This document shows, piece after piece, positions 53,685 to 63,774 of a stretch of DNA of 64,000 nt. The notes beneath the pieces are model-generated. The model did not search any database and was not told where the DNA came from. It saw nothing but the letters and a program-made list of their open reading frames with translations. Source of the DNA: Phocaeicola salanitronis DSM 18170 (lineage in GTDB: Bacteria; Bacteroidota; Bacteroidia; Bacteroidales; Bacteroidaceae); NCBI RefSeq assembly GCF_000190575.1, contig NC_015164.1, positions 1,364,001 through 1,428,000 of the forward strand, read 5' to 3'. The first letter of the stretch is position 1; each line of letters begins with the position of its first letter. Position numbers and translations under genes: made by a program.

Positions 53685-53759
53685 TTCACCACAGAGGGCA
53701 CAGAGGCACACAGAGTTTTTTAATTTTCCTCTGTGGTACTCTATGTCCTCTGTGGTGAA
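53685..53759. repeat. CACAGAG-type hairpin
   Basis: TTCACCACAGAGGGCACAGA at the left pairs with CTATGTCCTCTGTGGTGAA at the right, A/T loop between. Situated between birA and the MATE gene. Confidence 0.7.
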
Positions 53760-53805
53760 ATATCATTATTAGAAACAGTTACTTAACCCATATACCTTAT
53801 TATAT

Positions 53806-55104
53806 ATGTCGCCTACCAGCCAACGCATTCTTCACATAGCCATTCCTTCCATTGTCTCGAACATCACCGTTCCCCTGCTGGGACTGGTGGACGTAACCAT
53901 TGTCGGCCATTTAGGCTCGGCTTCCTACATCGGCGCCATTGCCGTAGGAGGAATGCTGTTCAACATGATTTACTGGATATTCGGCTTCTTGCGCATGGGG
54001 ACCAGCGGACTCACGGCACAAGCATACGGAGCACACGACCTGCCCGAAGTGAGCCGCATCCTGCTCCGCTCGTCAGGCATCAGCTTTTTATTGGCTCTCG
54101 CCCTGCTCATCCTGCAATATCCCATCCGCATTATCGCTTTCCACCTGATTGAAGCCAGCCCCGAAGTGCGCGAACTTGCCTCGCTTTATTTCCACATCTG
54201 CATTTGGGGCGCACCTGCCACACTGGGGCTATACGGCTTTACGGGATGGTTCATCGGCATGCAGAACTCACGGTTCCCGATGTATATCGCCATCACACAA
54301 AACGTGGTGAACATTGCCGCAAGCCTGTTCTTCGTATTTGCCTGCGACATGAAAGTGGCAGGCGTGGCACTGGGCACGCTCATTGCCCAATATGCAGGGC
54401 TCTTTATGGCATACCTGCTCTGGCTCCGGTATTACCGTCCCCTACGCAAATACATCGAATGGAAACGCGTCTTCACGCACGAAGCCATGGCACGCTTCTT
54501 CCAAGTGAACCGCGACATCTTCCTGCGCACCCTCTGCCTGGTAACGGTCACGGTATTTTTCACCTCTACCGGAGCAGCGTATGGCGATGTGACCTTAGCC
54601 GTCAACACCCTGCTGATGCAGCTCTTTACCCTCTTCTCTTACATCATGGACGGATTCGCATACGCCGGCGAAGCCCTGACCGGAAAATACATCGGTGCCC
54701 GCAACCGCACGGAACTGCGCCTTACCGTCAGGCACCTCTTCGGCTGGGGCATCGCGCTTGCGCTTGCCTTCACCCTCCTGTACGGCATCGGCGGAAAGGG
54801 TTTCCTCGGACTGCTTACCAACGAACGGACGGTCATCGAAGCCTCATCCGCCTATTTCTACTGGGTGCTTGCCATTCCATTGGCAGGCTTTTCGGCTTTC
54901 CTGCTCGACGGCATCTGCATCGGAGCCACCGCTACAGGCATCATGCTGAAAGGCATGGCCGCAGCATCCGCCGGATTCTTCCTCATCTATTACGGGCTGA
55001 ATGCCTCGCTCGGCAATCATGCGCTATGGCTCGCCTTTGTTTCATACCTCGCCTTGCGCGGCATGGTGCAGGCGTGGCTTATCAGGCTTCGCAAGAGCAA
55101 TTAA
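53806..55104 (+). CDS. MATE-family exporter, DinF-like
   Basis: 432 residues with about 12 membrane segments in two halves (IPSIVSNITVPLLGLVDVTI, LGLYGFTGWFIGMQNSRFPM, VNIAASLFFVFACDMKVAGV, LFSYIMDGFAYAGEALTGKY). The last segment is typical of the DinF/eukaryotic-like MATE branch. Such proteins export drugs or metabolites with H+ or Na+. The substrate is unknown. The A/T-rich ATG context and the hairpin upstream separate it from birA. Confidence 0.92.
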   Translation: MSPTSQRILHIAIPSIVSNITVPLLGLVDVTIVGHLGSASYIGAIAVGGMLFNMIYWIFGFLRMGTSGLTAQAYGAHDLPEVSRILLRSSGISFLLALALLILQYPIRIIAFHLIEASPEVRELASLYFHICIWGAPATLGLYGFTGWFIGMQNSRFPMYIAITQNVVNIAASLFFVFACDMKVAGVALGTLIAQYAGLFMAYLLWLRYYRPLRKYIEWKRVFTHEAMARFFQVNRDIFLRTLCLVTVTVFFTSTGAAYGDVTLAVNTLLMQLFTLFSYIMDGFAYAGEALTGKYIGARNRTELRLTVRHLFGWGIALALAFTLLYGIGGKGFLGLLTNERTVIEASSAYFYWVLAIPLAGFSAFLLDGICIGATATGIMLKGMAAASAGFFLIYYGLNASLGNHALWLAFVSYLALRGMVQAWLIRLRKSN

Positions 55105-55115
55105 GTTTCGCATCA

Positions 55116-55177
55116 GTTTCAACAGGCTGAAACTGTAGTTTTAAGGTGCTGAAACTGTAGTTTCAGCCTGTTGAAAC
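55116..55177. terminator. 19-bp inverted repeat after the MATE gene
   Basis: GTTTCAACAGGCTGAAACT (55116-55134) is perfectly inverted at 55159-55177. Internal GCTGAAACTGTAG words repeat, so alternative foldings exist. Probably the MATE-gene terminator, though without a T-run. Confidence 0.6.
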
Positions 55178-55278
55178 CGGGCATGAAACGGCATGCGTTG
55201 GCAAACCAGATGTAGCCTTGTAGAAAAAGGAAGCCTATCGTCCGGCGTTGCCCGCCGACTTCATCACCGCCTTCTGCC

Positions 55279-56154
55279 TCAAAATGCATAAGGCGGAGCC
55301 AGAATAGCCGGAGCAGGCAAGTGCATGCCCGCCATAATCAAACCGTTTTCTTTGGCATATTGCAAAAAACGCTTGCGTGTCCGGACAGCATCTTCCGGAT
55401 TCATATCAAACGAAGCACAAATGTCGGGATGTGCCAACTGGAGCGCAGCACCGTGTATCAAATCGCCGATAACCAATAGCCTGCCAGCCTGATAAGCCGT
55501 ATGTCCCGGTGTATGCCCTACGGCTTCCAGCGCCACCACCTTGCCCGGAAGCGTATCGCCGAACTCGAAGAAATGCATACGGCCTTTGTATGCCTCAACC
55601 AGTTTCTCCACTTCCGTCCGCCGGCCGGCTTCCATCTTCATCCAGCCGTCGTATTCTGCCTTCGACGCATAGACCTCGGCACGGGGGAAAACAGCCGTGT
55701 CCCCTTTCAGCATGCCGCCGATGTGGTCGTGATGGAAATGCGTCAGATAAACATAGCGCACATCTTCCGGCTTCACCCCGATGGAATCCAGCCCGGCAGG
55801 CAAAAGGCTTTCCGGGGCACCCAACCCGGCATCAAACAACACCTTCACTCCTTCCGTTTCTACCCAAAACGTACTGATAGACGAAGGTATCCCTGCCTCC
55901 AGTTCCAAACTCTTGACCAGACTATCCGAAGCCGCAGCAAACAATGAAGCCGGCATCAGCTTGTCTTCCGCGTTGTCTCGCAACCAGGTGACGCTTATTC
56001 CTTCCACCTGCCGCTTCTGCACGGTTACTGCCGCCCGTACCGAATCTTTTTCCATTCCTTCGTTTCCCTGCGTTTTCGTATTCCCCACGCAGCCACATGA
56101 CATAGCCATACAGCCTGCAAGCAACATCCAGTTCCATTTGCCATTCGTTTTCAT
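55279..56154 (-). CDS. metallo-beta-lactamase-fold lipoprotein
   Basis: 291 residues. A signal with lipobox candidates (LLAGC or SCGC) precedes the MBL fold: FDAGLGAPESLLPAG, the zinc motif LTHFHHDHIGGM, VGHTPGHTAYQ and VIGDLIHGAAL, the pattern of lactonase and glyoxalase-like MBL hydrolases. An extracytoplasmic lipoprotein is inferred. It lies convergently with the MATE gene and diverges from radA. Confidence 0.88.
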   Translation of the reverse strand: MKTNGKWNWMLLAGCMAMSCGCVGNTKTQGNEGMEKDSVRAAVTVQKRQVEGISVTWLRDNAEDKLMPASLFAAASDSLVKSLELEAGIPSSISTFWVETEGVKVLFDAGLGAPESLLPAGLDSIGVKPEDVRYVYLTHFHHDHIGGMLKGDTAVFPRAEVYASKAEYDGWMKMEAGRRTEVEKLVEAYKGRMHFFEFGDTLPGKVVALEAVGHTPGHTAYQAGRLLVIGDLIHGAALQLAHPDICASFDMNPEDAVRTRKRFLQYAKENGLIMAGMHLPAPAILAPPYAF

Positions 56155-56281
56155 ACACTACTTATTATTTGGTTATACACTCCACAAACTTAAGGAAAAA
56201 TCTTTGGTTTTTCACCACATAGGCACGCATATATGCAGATTTTTGCCTAAGTTTGCCGAAAGAAACAGAAAAGGGAAAGAT

Positions 56282-57655
56282 ATGGCTAAAGAAAAAACGG
56301 TGTATGTATGCACCCATTGCGGATACGAATCGCCCAAATGGGCAGGCAAATGCCCTTCGTGCGGACAATGGAACACATTTACGGAAGAGGTGGTACGCAA
56401 GGAAACACCGGTGGCGAAACACGCGGCGCACGGCATCGAAAGCGTGCGCTCGAAACCACAACAACTGCACGAAATCACTTCGAGCGAAGAGTTGCGCATC
56501 GACATGGGAGATGACGAGCTGAACCGGGTACTGGGAGGCGGGCTGGTAGAAGGCTCGCTCACCCTGATAGGAGGCGAGCCGGGCATCGGCAAGTCAACGC
56601 TTATCCTTCAGACGGTATTGCGCCTGCCCGGCCTGAAAGTGCTTTACATCTCGGGCGAAGAGAGTGCCCGCCAGCTGAAACTGCGTGCCGACCGCATCCC
56701 GCATCCCGAAACGACGCAGCTGCTGATAGCCTGCGAAACGTCATTGGAACAAATCTTCACCCACATCAAGAACACAGCTCCCGCCCTGGTCATCATCGAC
56801 TCCATACAGACCATTTCGACCGAAACCATCGATTCTTCGCCGGGAAGCATCGTGCAAGTACGCGAATGTTCGGCAGCCATCCTCAAGTTCGCCAAAGAGA
56901 CAGGAACGCCCGTCATCCTCATCGGACATATCAACAAGGAAGGAAGCATCGCCGGACCGAAAGTGCTGGAACACATCGTAGACACGGTACTGCAGTTCGA
57001 GGGCGACCAGCACTACATGTACCGCATCCTGCGGAGCATCAAGAACCGCTTCGGGAGCACGGCGGAGCTGGGCATCTACGAGATGCGGCAGGACGGGCTG
57101 AGGCAAGTGAGCAACCCGTCGGAACTGCTGCTCACGCAAGACCACGAGGGAATGAGCGGAGTGGCTATCGCCTGCGCCGTAGAAGGCATACGCCCGTTCC
57201 TCATCGAAGTGCAGGCACTGGTGAGCACAGCTGCCTACGGTATGCCCCAGCGTTCCGCCACGGGGTTCGACCTGCGGCGGATGAACATGCTGCTCGCCGT
57301 GCTGGAGAAACGGGTAGGCTTCAAGCTGGCGCAGAAGGACGTGTTCCTCAACATAGCCGGAGGACTGAAAGTGAACGACCCTGCCATCGACCTGGCGGTC
57401 ATCAGCGCCATCCTTTCGAGCAATATGGACACGGAAATAGAAACCGGCGTGTGCATGGCGGGCGAAGTGGGCCTGAGCGGTGAAATCCGTCCGGTGAACC
57501 GCATCGAGCAGCGCATCGGCGAAGCGGAAAAACTGGGCTTCAAGCGCATGCTCATCCCCAAACATAATCTGCAAGGTCTGGACCGGAAGAAAATCAAAAT
57601 CGAACTGGTGCCGGTGCGGAAAGTGGAAGAAGCCTTCCGGGAGCTCTTCGGATGA
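56282..57655 (+). CDS. radA: DNA repair ATPase RadA
   Basis: 457 residues from MAKEKTVYVCTHCGYESPKW at 56282; the longer frame crosses the divergent gene. An N-terminal zinc finger (C-x2-C ... CPSCGQW), Walker A GGEPGIGKSTLI, the RadA-specific KNRFGSTAELGIYEM and a C-terminal Lon-like domain (NIAGGLKVNDPAIDLAVISA) are present. RadA drives branch migration in recombination. A TAAGTTTG -7-like box lies at 56248-56255. Confidence 0.96.
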   Translation: MAKEKTVYVCTHCGYESPKWAGKCPSCGQWNTFTEEVVRKETPVAKHAAHGIESVRSKPQQLHEITSSEELRIDMGDDELNRVLGGGLVEGSLTLIGGEPGIGKSTLILQTVLRLPGLKVLYISGEESARQLKLRADRIPHPETTQLLIACETSLEQIFTHIKNTAPALVIIDSIQTISTETIDSSPGSIVQVRECSAAILKFAKETGTPVILIGHINKEGSIAGPKVLEHIVDTVLQFEGDQHYMYRILRSIKNRFGSTAELGIYEMRQDGLRQVSNPSELLLTQDHEGMSGVAIACAVEGIRPFLIEVQALVSTAAYGMPQRSATGFDLRRMNMLLAVLEKRVGFKLAQKDVFLNIAGGLKVNDPAIDLAVISAILSSNMDTEIETGVCMAGEVGLSGEIRPVNRIEQRIGEAEKLGFKRMLIPKHNLQGLDRKKIKIELVPVRKVEEAFRELFG

Positions 57656-57688
57656 TGTGTTTCTCTTCACCACAGAAAAGATTTTTTA

Positions 57689-58156
57689 AAACGCAGATTT
57701 TCGCAGATTAACGCAAATTATATTTTTAGCTATGGTATATATTGACAAAGAAACAAACGAATTGGCATATCAAATTATCGGATGCGCCTATAAAGTCCAT
57801 AAAGAATTAGGTCCTGGATTATTAGAAAGCACATACGAAGCTTGCTTATGTTATGAACTGGGCAAACTCGGCATCAAATATGAAAACCAAAAAGAACTTC
57901 CGGTCATTTACGATAATACACATATCGATTGCGGATACAGGATAGACATTATGGTAGAAAGGAAAATCATTGTTGAACTAAAAACAGTAGAAAAACTTTT
58001 ACCTATTCATACCGCCCAGATTTTGACTTACCTAAGACTAAGCGGAATACACTTAGGTCTACTGATAAATTTCTTCAATACTAACTTGCAAAACGGAATA
58101 AGAAGATATGTACAATAAAATCATAATCTGCGTCAATCTGTGAAAATCTGCGTTTC
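57689..58156. mobile_element. CGCAGATT inverted repeats enclosing the GxxExxY gene
   Basis: 31-bp arms at 57689-57719 and 58126-58156 (ACGCAGATTTTCGCAGATT on the left, inverse on the right, three mismatches) flank one gene with little extra DNA. The same arms occur without a gene at 59837-59966. This looks like a filled and an empty form of one repeat element. Confidence 0.55.
57732..58118 (+). CDS. GxxExxY-family PD-(D/E)XK-like protein
   Basis: 128 residues. The name-giving motif is G29-LL-E32-ST-Y35 in KELGPGLLESTYEACLCYEL. The nuclease-like core is YRIDIMVERKIIVELKTVEK with D72 and E82-L-K84, plus Q96. The family (PDDEXK_3-like) has no established function; members occur in many copies in some genomes. 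Here the gene starts 12 bp after a 31-bp repeat arm, ends 7 bp before the opposite arm, and is more A/T-rich than radA and the oxidoreductase around it. This supports a repeat-borne gene that may move or maintain the repeat. Confidence 0.88.
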   Translation: MVYIDKETNELAYQIIGCAYKVHKELGPGLLESTYEACLCYELGKLGIKYENQKELPVIYDNTHIDCGYRIDIMVERKIIVELKTVEKLLPIHTAQILTYLRLSGIHLGLLINFFNTNLQNGIRRYVQ

Positions 58157-58188
58157 AAAAAACTTACAAGCGAAAAAACAACAAACCT

Positions 58189-59838
58189 ATGATACAAGAA
58201 CTTCAATTACGAGTACTGCCCGAACAGGCAGCAAGCGATGACAACATCAAGCAATACATCAGCCGGGAGAAGGGACTGGACGCACGGACCATCAAGGCGA
58301 TACGCATACTGAAACGAAGCATCGACGCACGCCAACGAACCATTTTCGTCAACCTGAAAGTACGGGTGTTCATCAACGAAATGCCCGAAGAAGAAGCTTT
58401 TACACATACCGAATACCGCAACGTGGAGGGGAAACCTGCCGTCATCGTAGTGGGAGCCGGACCGGGAGGACTGTTCGCGGCACTGAAACTGATAGAACTG
58501 GGACTGCGCCCCATCGTGGTAGAACGGGGGAAAAACGTACGCGAACGCAAGGAAGACCTGGCACGCATCAGCCGTGAGCACAAAGTGGACGCCGAATCGA
58601 ACTACAGCTTCGGCGAAGGCGGAGCAGGTGCCTACTCGGACGGAAAGCTCTATACACGGAGCAAGAAGCGGGGAAACGTGGAAAAGATACTGAACGTGTT
58701 CTGCCAGCACGGAGCGGACACCTCCATCCTCATCGACGCACACCCGCACATCGGGACGGACAAACTGCCGCGCGTCATCGAGAACATGCGCAACACCATC
58801 CTTGCCTGCGGCGGAGAGGTGCACTTCCAGACTCGCATGGACGCGCTCATCATCGAACACAATGAAGTGGCGGGCATCGAAACGAATACGGGCAAGACGT
58901 TCCGCGGCCCCGTCATCCTTGCCACAGGACATTCGGCACGCGACGTGTACCGCTGGCTTTATACCCACGACGTACACATCGAGCCGAAAGGCATCGCTGT
59001 AGGAGTAAGGCTGGAACACCCGTCGATGCTCATCGACCAAATCCAATACCACAACAAGGCGGGACGGGGAAAATACCTGCCCGCGGCGGAATACAGCTTC
59101 GTGCAACAGGTAGACGGACGGGGCGTATACAGCTTCTGCATGTGTCCCGGAGGATTCGTGGTGCCGGCGGCAAGCGGCCCGCACCAGATAGTGGTGAACG
59201 GAATGAGCCCCAGCAACCGGGGTACGAAATGGAGCAACTCGGGGATGGTGGTGGAACTCCGCACGGAAGACCTCGCCCATCCCGACCTGCAACTGCAGGC
59301 ATGCGAGGCTTTCCCCGACTCGGCGGAAGCACAGACCGAAGCCCTGACAGCACAGGCAAAGACGGAAGAAGGAACAGTACACCCGCTGGCGATGATGCGT
59401 TTCCAGGAAAAGCTGGAACAAATCTGCTGGCAACAGGGAAACATGCGGCAGACGGCTCCCGCACAACGGATGGCAGACTTTACCCGCAAGAAACTGAGCT
59501 TCGACCTGCCCCCCACGTCGTACAGTCCCGGACTGATTTCGTCGCCCCTGCACTTCTGGCTCCCGAAGTTTATCGGAGAGCGCCTGAGCCAAGGCTTCCA
59601 GCTTTTCGGGAAAAGCTCGCGCGGCTTCCTTACCAACGATGCCGTGATGATAGCCGTAGAGACCCGCACTTCCGCCCCCGTACGCATCGTGCGTGATGCC
59701 GAAACGCTCCAGCACGTAACCGTAAAGGGTCTTTTCCCCTGCGGAGAAGGGGCAGGCTATGCAGGCGGCATCGTCTCGGCAGGCATCGACGGAGAGCGGT
59801 GTGCCGAAGCTGCCGCTGAATATGTATTATCAATTTAA
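58189..59838 (+). CDS. FAD-dependent oxidoreductase
   Basis: 549 residues. An N-terminal extension (MIQELQLRVLPEQAASDDNI) precedes the FAD Rossmann motif VIVVGAGPGGLFAALKLIEL (about 85-104) and VVERGKNVRERKEDLAR. Further markers are SNYSFGEGGAGAYSDGKLYT, GHSARDVYRWL and the C-terminal FPCGEGAGYAGGIVSAGIDG. This is the large uncharacterised FAD-dehydrogenase family widespread in anaerobes. The substrate is unknown. It lies downstream of the GxxExxY repeat element and upstream of an empty copy. Confidence 0.9.
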   Translation: MIQELQLRVLPEQAASDDNIKQYISREKGLDARTIKAIRILKRSIDARQRTIFVNLKVRVFINEMPEEEAFTHTEYRNVEGKPAVIVVGAGPGGLFAALKLIELGLRPIVVERGKNVRERKEDLARISREHKVDAESNYSFGEGGAGAYSDGKLYTRSKKRGNVEKILNVFCQHGADTSILIDAHPHIGTDKLPRVIENMRNTILACGGEVHFQTRMDALIIEHNEVAGIETNTGKTFRGPVILATGHSARDVYRWLYTHDVHIEPKGIAVGVRLEHPSMLIDQIQYHNKAGRGKYLPAAEYSFVQQVDGRGVYSFCMCPGGFVVPAASGPHQIVVNGMSPSNRGTKWSNSGMVVELRTEDLAHPDLQLQACEAFPDSAEAQTEALTAQAKTEEGTVHPLAMMRFQEKLEQICWQQGNMRQTAPAQRMADFTRKKLSFDLPPTSYSPGLISSPLHFWLPKFIGERLSQGFQLFGKSSRGFLTNDAVMIAVETRTSAPVRIVRDAETLQHVTVKGLFPCGEGAGYAGGIVSAGIDGERCAEAAAEYVLSI

Positions 59839-59966
59839 ACGCAGATTAACGCAGATTTTCGCAGATTGTTTTTATTCGCAATTTTTCGATTGACAACAAC
59901 GGTTTGGTATGAAATCGTAAATCATCTAATAAAATAATCTGCGAAAATCTGCGTTAATCTGCGTTT
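59837..59966. repeat. CGCAGATT inverted repeat without a gene
   Basis: Perfect 31-bp arms (59837-59867 and 59936-59966) around 68 bp of A/T-rich DNA with no gene. It is the empty counterpart of 57689-58156 and abuts the oxidoreductase stop. Confidence 0.75.
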
Positions 59967-59982
59967 CAAAAATCAATCAACC

Positions 59983-60555
59983 ATGCCACATACACCTGAA
60001 ATTGCCATCCTCGAACAAAACACGCTGGCTGCACTCGGATTGCGGACCATCCTCGAAGAGCTGATACCCAATGCCGTAATCCGTATGTTCTCGTCTTTCG
60101 GACAACTGATAGACGACACGCCCGACATGTATGCCCACTACTTCGTGTCGGCACAAATCTACTTCATGCATACCGCATTCTTCCTTGAACGGCAACCGAA
60201 AACCATCGTGCTTTCGAACGGGGAACATCCGCAGCTGAACGGCGTACCCACGCTGAACTGCACCCTTGCACAAGACGAACTGCTGAAAGCCATCGTGCGC
60301 CTGCGCCAGTACGGGCATCACTCCTTACCTCCCCTGCACGCCACCGCGCACGACCTTTCGCCCCGCGAAATCGAAGTGCTGGTGCTCCTTACCAAAGGCT
60401 GCATCAACAAGGAAATAGCCGAACGGCTCAACATCAGCCTCACCACGGTCATCTCGCACCGCAAGAACATTACCGAAAAACTGGGCATCAAGTCGGTGTC
60501 CGCCCTCGCCATCTACGCCGTGATGCACGGATACGTGGAAGCCGACCGCGTGTAG
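59983..60555 (+). CDS. LuxR-type regulator with degenerate receiver
   Basis: 190 residues. The C-terminal LuxR/NarL helix-turn-helix is clear (LSPREIEVLVLLTKGCINKE, IAERLNISLTTVISHRKNIT). The N-terminal 115 residues have the size and rhythm of a receiver domain (IAILEQNTLAALGLRTILEE), but where the phosphorylated Asp should be the sequence reads HYFVSAQIYFMH, so it is probably not phosphorylated in the normal way. No partner kinase is adjacent. Target genes are unknown. Confidence 0.85.
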   Translation: MPHTPEIAILEQNTLAALGLRTILEELIPNAVIRMFSSFGQLIDDTPDMYAHYFVSAQIYFMHTAFFLERQPKTIVLSNGEHPQLNGVPTLNCTLAQDELLKAIVRLRQYGHHSLPPLHATAHDLSPREIEVLVLLTKGCINKEIAERLNISLTTVISHRKNITEKLGIKSVSALAIYAVMHGYVEADRV

Positions 60556-60583
60556 GTTGTCTTTCACCACAGATTACACAGAT

Positions 60584-60791
60584 TATAGTCAATCAGAAAT
60601 GGATTGCGATAAATCCGTTAATCCTTTATATTGAACACAGAGGCACGGAGAAATAAATATATAGAGAAGGTAAAGACCATAGAGCCAAACTTTTACTCTG
60701 TGAACTCTGTTCTCTCAAGAAATAAAGCTCTGTGTCTTTGTGTCTCTGTGTTCCATTCCATTTTTTCGCAAACCAATTTTGTTTTACTATA
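60584..60791. repeat. TIR element copy 4
   Basis: 208 bp, nearly identical to 52280-52486, inserted next to a CACAGATT arm. Left end TATAGTCAATCAGAAATGG, right end inverse of TATAGTAAAACAAAATTGG. Confidence 0.7.
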
Positions 60792-60831
60792 AAATAATTT
60801 TATATGAATGCCCGCATCTTGCCAATCAACC

Positions 60832-60911
60832 TGTAGGGGCGTATCGCATACGCCCGAAAGCGTTCACGTGGATAAGTTGGCGCATCCGGGCGTATGCGAT
60901 ACGCCCCTACA
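60832..60911. repeat. REP-A palindrome, copy 3
   Basis: TGTAGGGGCGTATCGCATAC with its inverse at the right, core TTCACGTGGAT between them. Confidence 0.8.
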
Positions 60912-60973
60912 TTGGCTGTTTGCGGATATTCAAATAATTTTAATTGAAAATCTGTGTAATCTGTGGTGAAAAA

Positions 60974-62227
<1,254 letters not shown>

Positions 62228-62350
62228 TTACGCGGGTGTTGCGGATTGCAAAATCTGCCGTAACGTAAAAGGAAACACAGATGGGAAACACAGATTAGCG
62301 CAGATTCACGCGGATAAAAAATAAAATAATCTGCGAACCACAAAAGAATT

Positions 62351-62430
62351 GTCATTCTGAGCGCAAGCGAAGAATCTCGTGAACACCCACGTGGATGCAT
62401 CCGAGATTCTTCGCTTACGCTCAGAATGAC
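62351..62430. repeat. REP-B palindrome, copy 3
   Basis: Best-preserved REP-B: GTCATTCTGAGCGCAAGCGA with the inverse arm ending CTCAGAATGAC and core ACACCCACGTGGATGCAT. Confidence 0.8.
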
Positions 62431-62517
62431 ATTACTCTTGCGTTACCTTTGAACCGCAGATTGGCGCAGATTTTCACAGATTAAAATATTTAATATCCGC
62501 ATACCACCCAATTGCCT

Positions 62518-62598
62518 TGTAGGGGCGTATCGCATACGCCCCGAAGACACCCGCATGGGTTAGTTGATGCATTCGGGCGTATGCGATACGCCCCTACA
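62518..62598. repeat. REP-A palindrome, copy 4
   Basis: TGTAGGGGCGTATCGCATAC and its inverse, core ACACCCGCATGGGTTAG; nested in a CGCAGATT pair. Confidence 0.8.
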
Positions 62599-62714
62599 TG
62601 GGATGTTTGCGGATATTCAGATTAAAATATAAAAAATAATCCGCGAAAATCCGCGCTAATCTGCGTTTCAAAAGAAAATAACTTAAAAAATCTGTGTAAT
62701 CTGTGGTGAAAACA

Positions 62715-63476
62715 TCACTCCGCAGGCTCCGGCTCGTCTTCCGCTGCCGATGCCCGGCTGATGGTCTTGCGGAAGCGCACCACTACGGCATTCACGTCGT
62801 CGATGACCTTTTCCAGCGCGGTGCGCTTCGCCTCGTCCTTCGTCACCAGCTCGTTGACGGCGTAGAGGGCGTTTATCGCCTTCGCCAGTTCCTCGAACGC
62901 GGCGTCGCTCACGGGGCGCAGCTCCTTCATCGTGGTGCCCAAGGCACGGTCGCGTTCCTGGGCGCTGCGCTCCAGGTAGATGGCGTTGAAGGCATCGTTC
63001 GCCTCCAAAATCTCGGTGGCGGCGTTGCCTATCCCGATTACTTCGAGCGGCTGGGCGTAGGTCACGTCCGTCAGCTTCCCGGCAAGGTCGGCAAGGACGG
63101 CGGTCTCGCTGGCGTAGTCGAGTTCGGTGGCTTTCCCTGCCTCGTGGAAGGCGAAGGCTACCGTCCGTCCAGCCTGTTGCTGCTCCTCGTCGGGGCAATA
63201 GTCGGCGTATGCCTGCGCTATCTGCTTATAGAAAAGGAAAATGTTGTCGCGCTTCCGGTCGGCTTCCTCTATGTCGGGGGTGTTCAGGTAGCCCTTGTCG
63301 GGGCGGAAGCAGTCCACTTCGGCGGTTGCTGCTTCGACGAACGCCGTGCGCTGCGTGGCGAACCCTTGTTCGGTAGCGGCTGTTTCGGGTACGGCTGCCA
63401 TTACATCGGCAACGAACTGCAGGTGTTGTGCGTTGCGTGCTCTCGATTTTGCAAATGTGTAGATAATTTCTTTCAT
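62715..63476 (-). CDS. DUF6261-type conserved protein
   Basis: 253 residues. MKEIIYTFAKSRARNAQHLQ and EADRKRDNIFLFYKQIAQAY are the markers of a Bacteroidetes family annotated as DUF6261: almost entirely helical, rich in Ala and Glu, no signal. The function is unknown; members often occur in several divergent copies near repeats. The upstream side (63477-63774) is filled with 41-bp tandem repeats. The downstream side lies close to a CACAGATT arm. Confidence 0.75.
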   Translation of the reverse strand: MKEIIYTFAKSRARNAQHLQFVADVMAAVPETAATEQGFATQRTAFVEAATAEVDCFRPDKGYLNTPDIEEADRKRDNIFLFYKQIAQAYADYCPDEEQQQAGRTVAFAFHEAGKATELDYASETAVLADLAGKLTDVTYAQPLEVIGIGNAATEILEANDAFNAIYLERSAQERDRALGTTMKELRPVSDAAFEELAKAINALYAVNELVTKDEAKRTALEKVIDDVNAVVVRFRKTISRASAAEDEPEPAE

Positions 63477-63514
63477 TGTTTTTTGTTATTAAATGGTTAA
63501 TGATTTTTTTATTT

Positions 63515-63757
63515 ACAATTTCCTGCCCACGGCGTGGGGAGGTTTTCGTAGGCTTACAATTCGTTGCCCACGGTGTGGGGAAGCTTTCGTAGGCTTACAA
63601 TTCCTTGCCCACGGTGTGGGGAAGCTTTCGTAGGCTTACAATTCGTTGCCCACGGTGTGGGGAGGTTTTCGTAGGCTTGCAATTCCTTGCCCACGGTGTA
63701 GGGAGGTTTTCGTAGGCTTACAATTCCTTGCCCACGGTGTGGGGAGGTTTTCGTAGC
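63515..63757. repeat. 41-bp tandem repeat, six copies
   Basis: Units start at 63515, 63556, 63597, 63638, 63679 and 63720 (last one short). Each contains TTGCCCACGGTGTGGGGA, in which CCCAC and GTGGG form a small hairpin, then a TTTCGTAGGCTT tail. Units differ at a few bases (gaagct or gaggtt). No spacers, so not CRISPR. Confidence 0.85.
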
Positions 63758-63774
63758 CCTCGGCAGGCTTGCCC

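Larger units (their letters stand above)
60556..60973. other. nested repeats, no gene
   Basis: A CACAGATT hairpin (arms ACCACAGATTACACAGATT at 60566-60584 and its inverse at 60949-60967) is split by a TIR element (60584-60791) and a REP-A palindrome (60832-60911). The single intact hairpin at 38909-38964 shows the unsplit form. Confidence 0.7.

Noticed and set aside
58207..59715. 502-codon leftward frame opposite the FAD oxidoreductase
   Set aside because: Antisense shadow produced by high-GC codon use; the + strand gene has full FAD motifs.
63515..63757. Possible CRISPR array
   Set aside because: The repeats are directly abutting with no unique spacers and no cas genes nearby; it is a tandem repeat.
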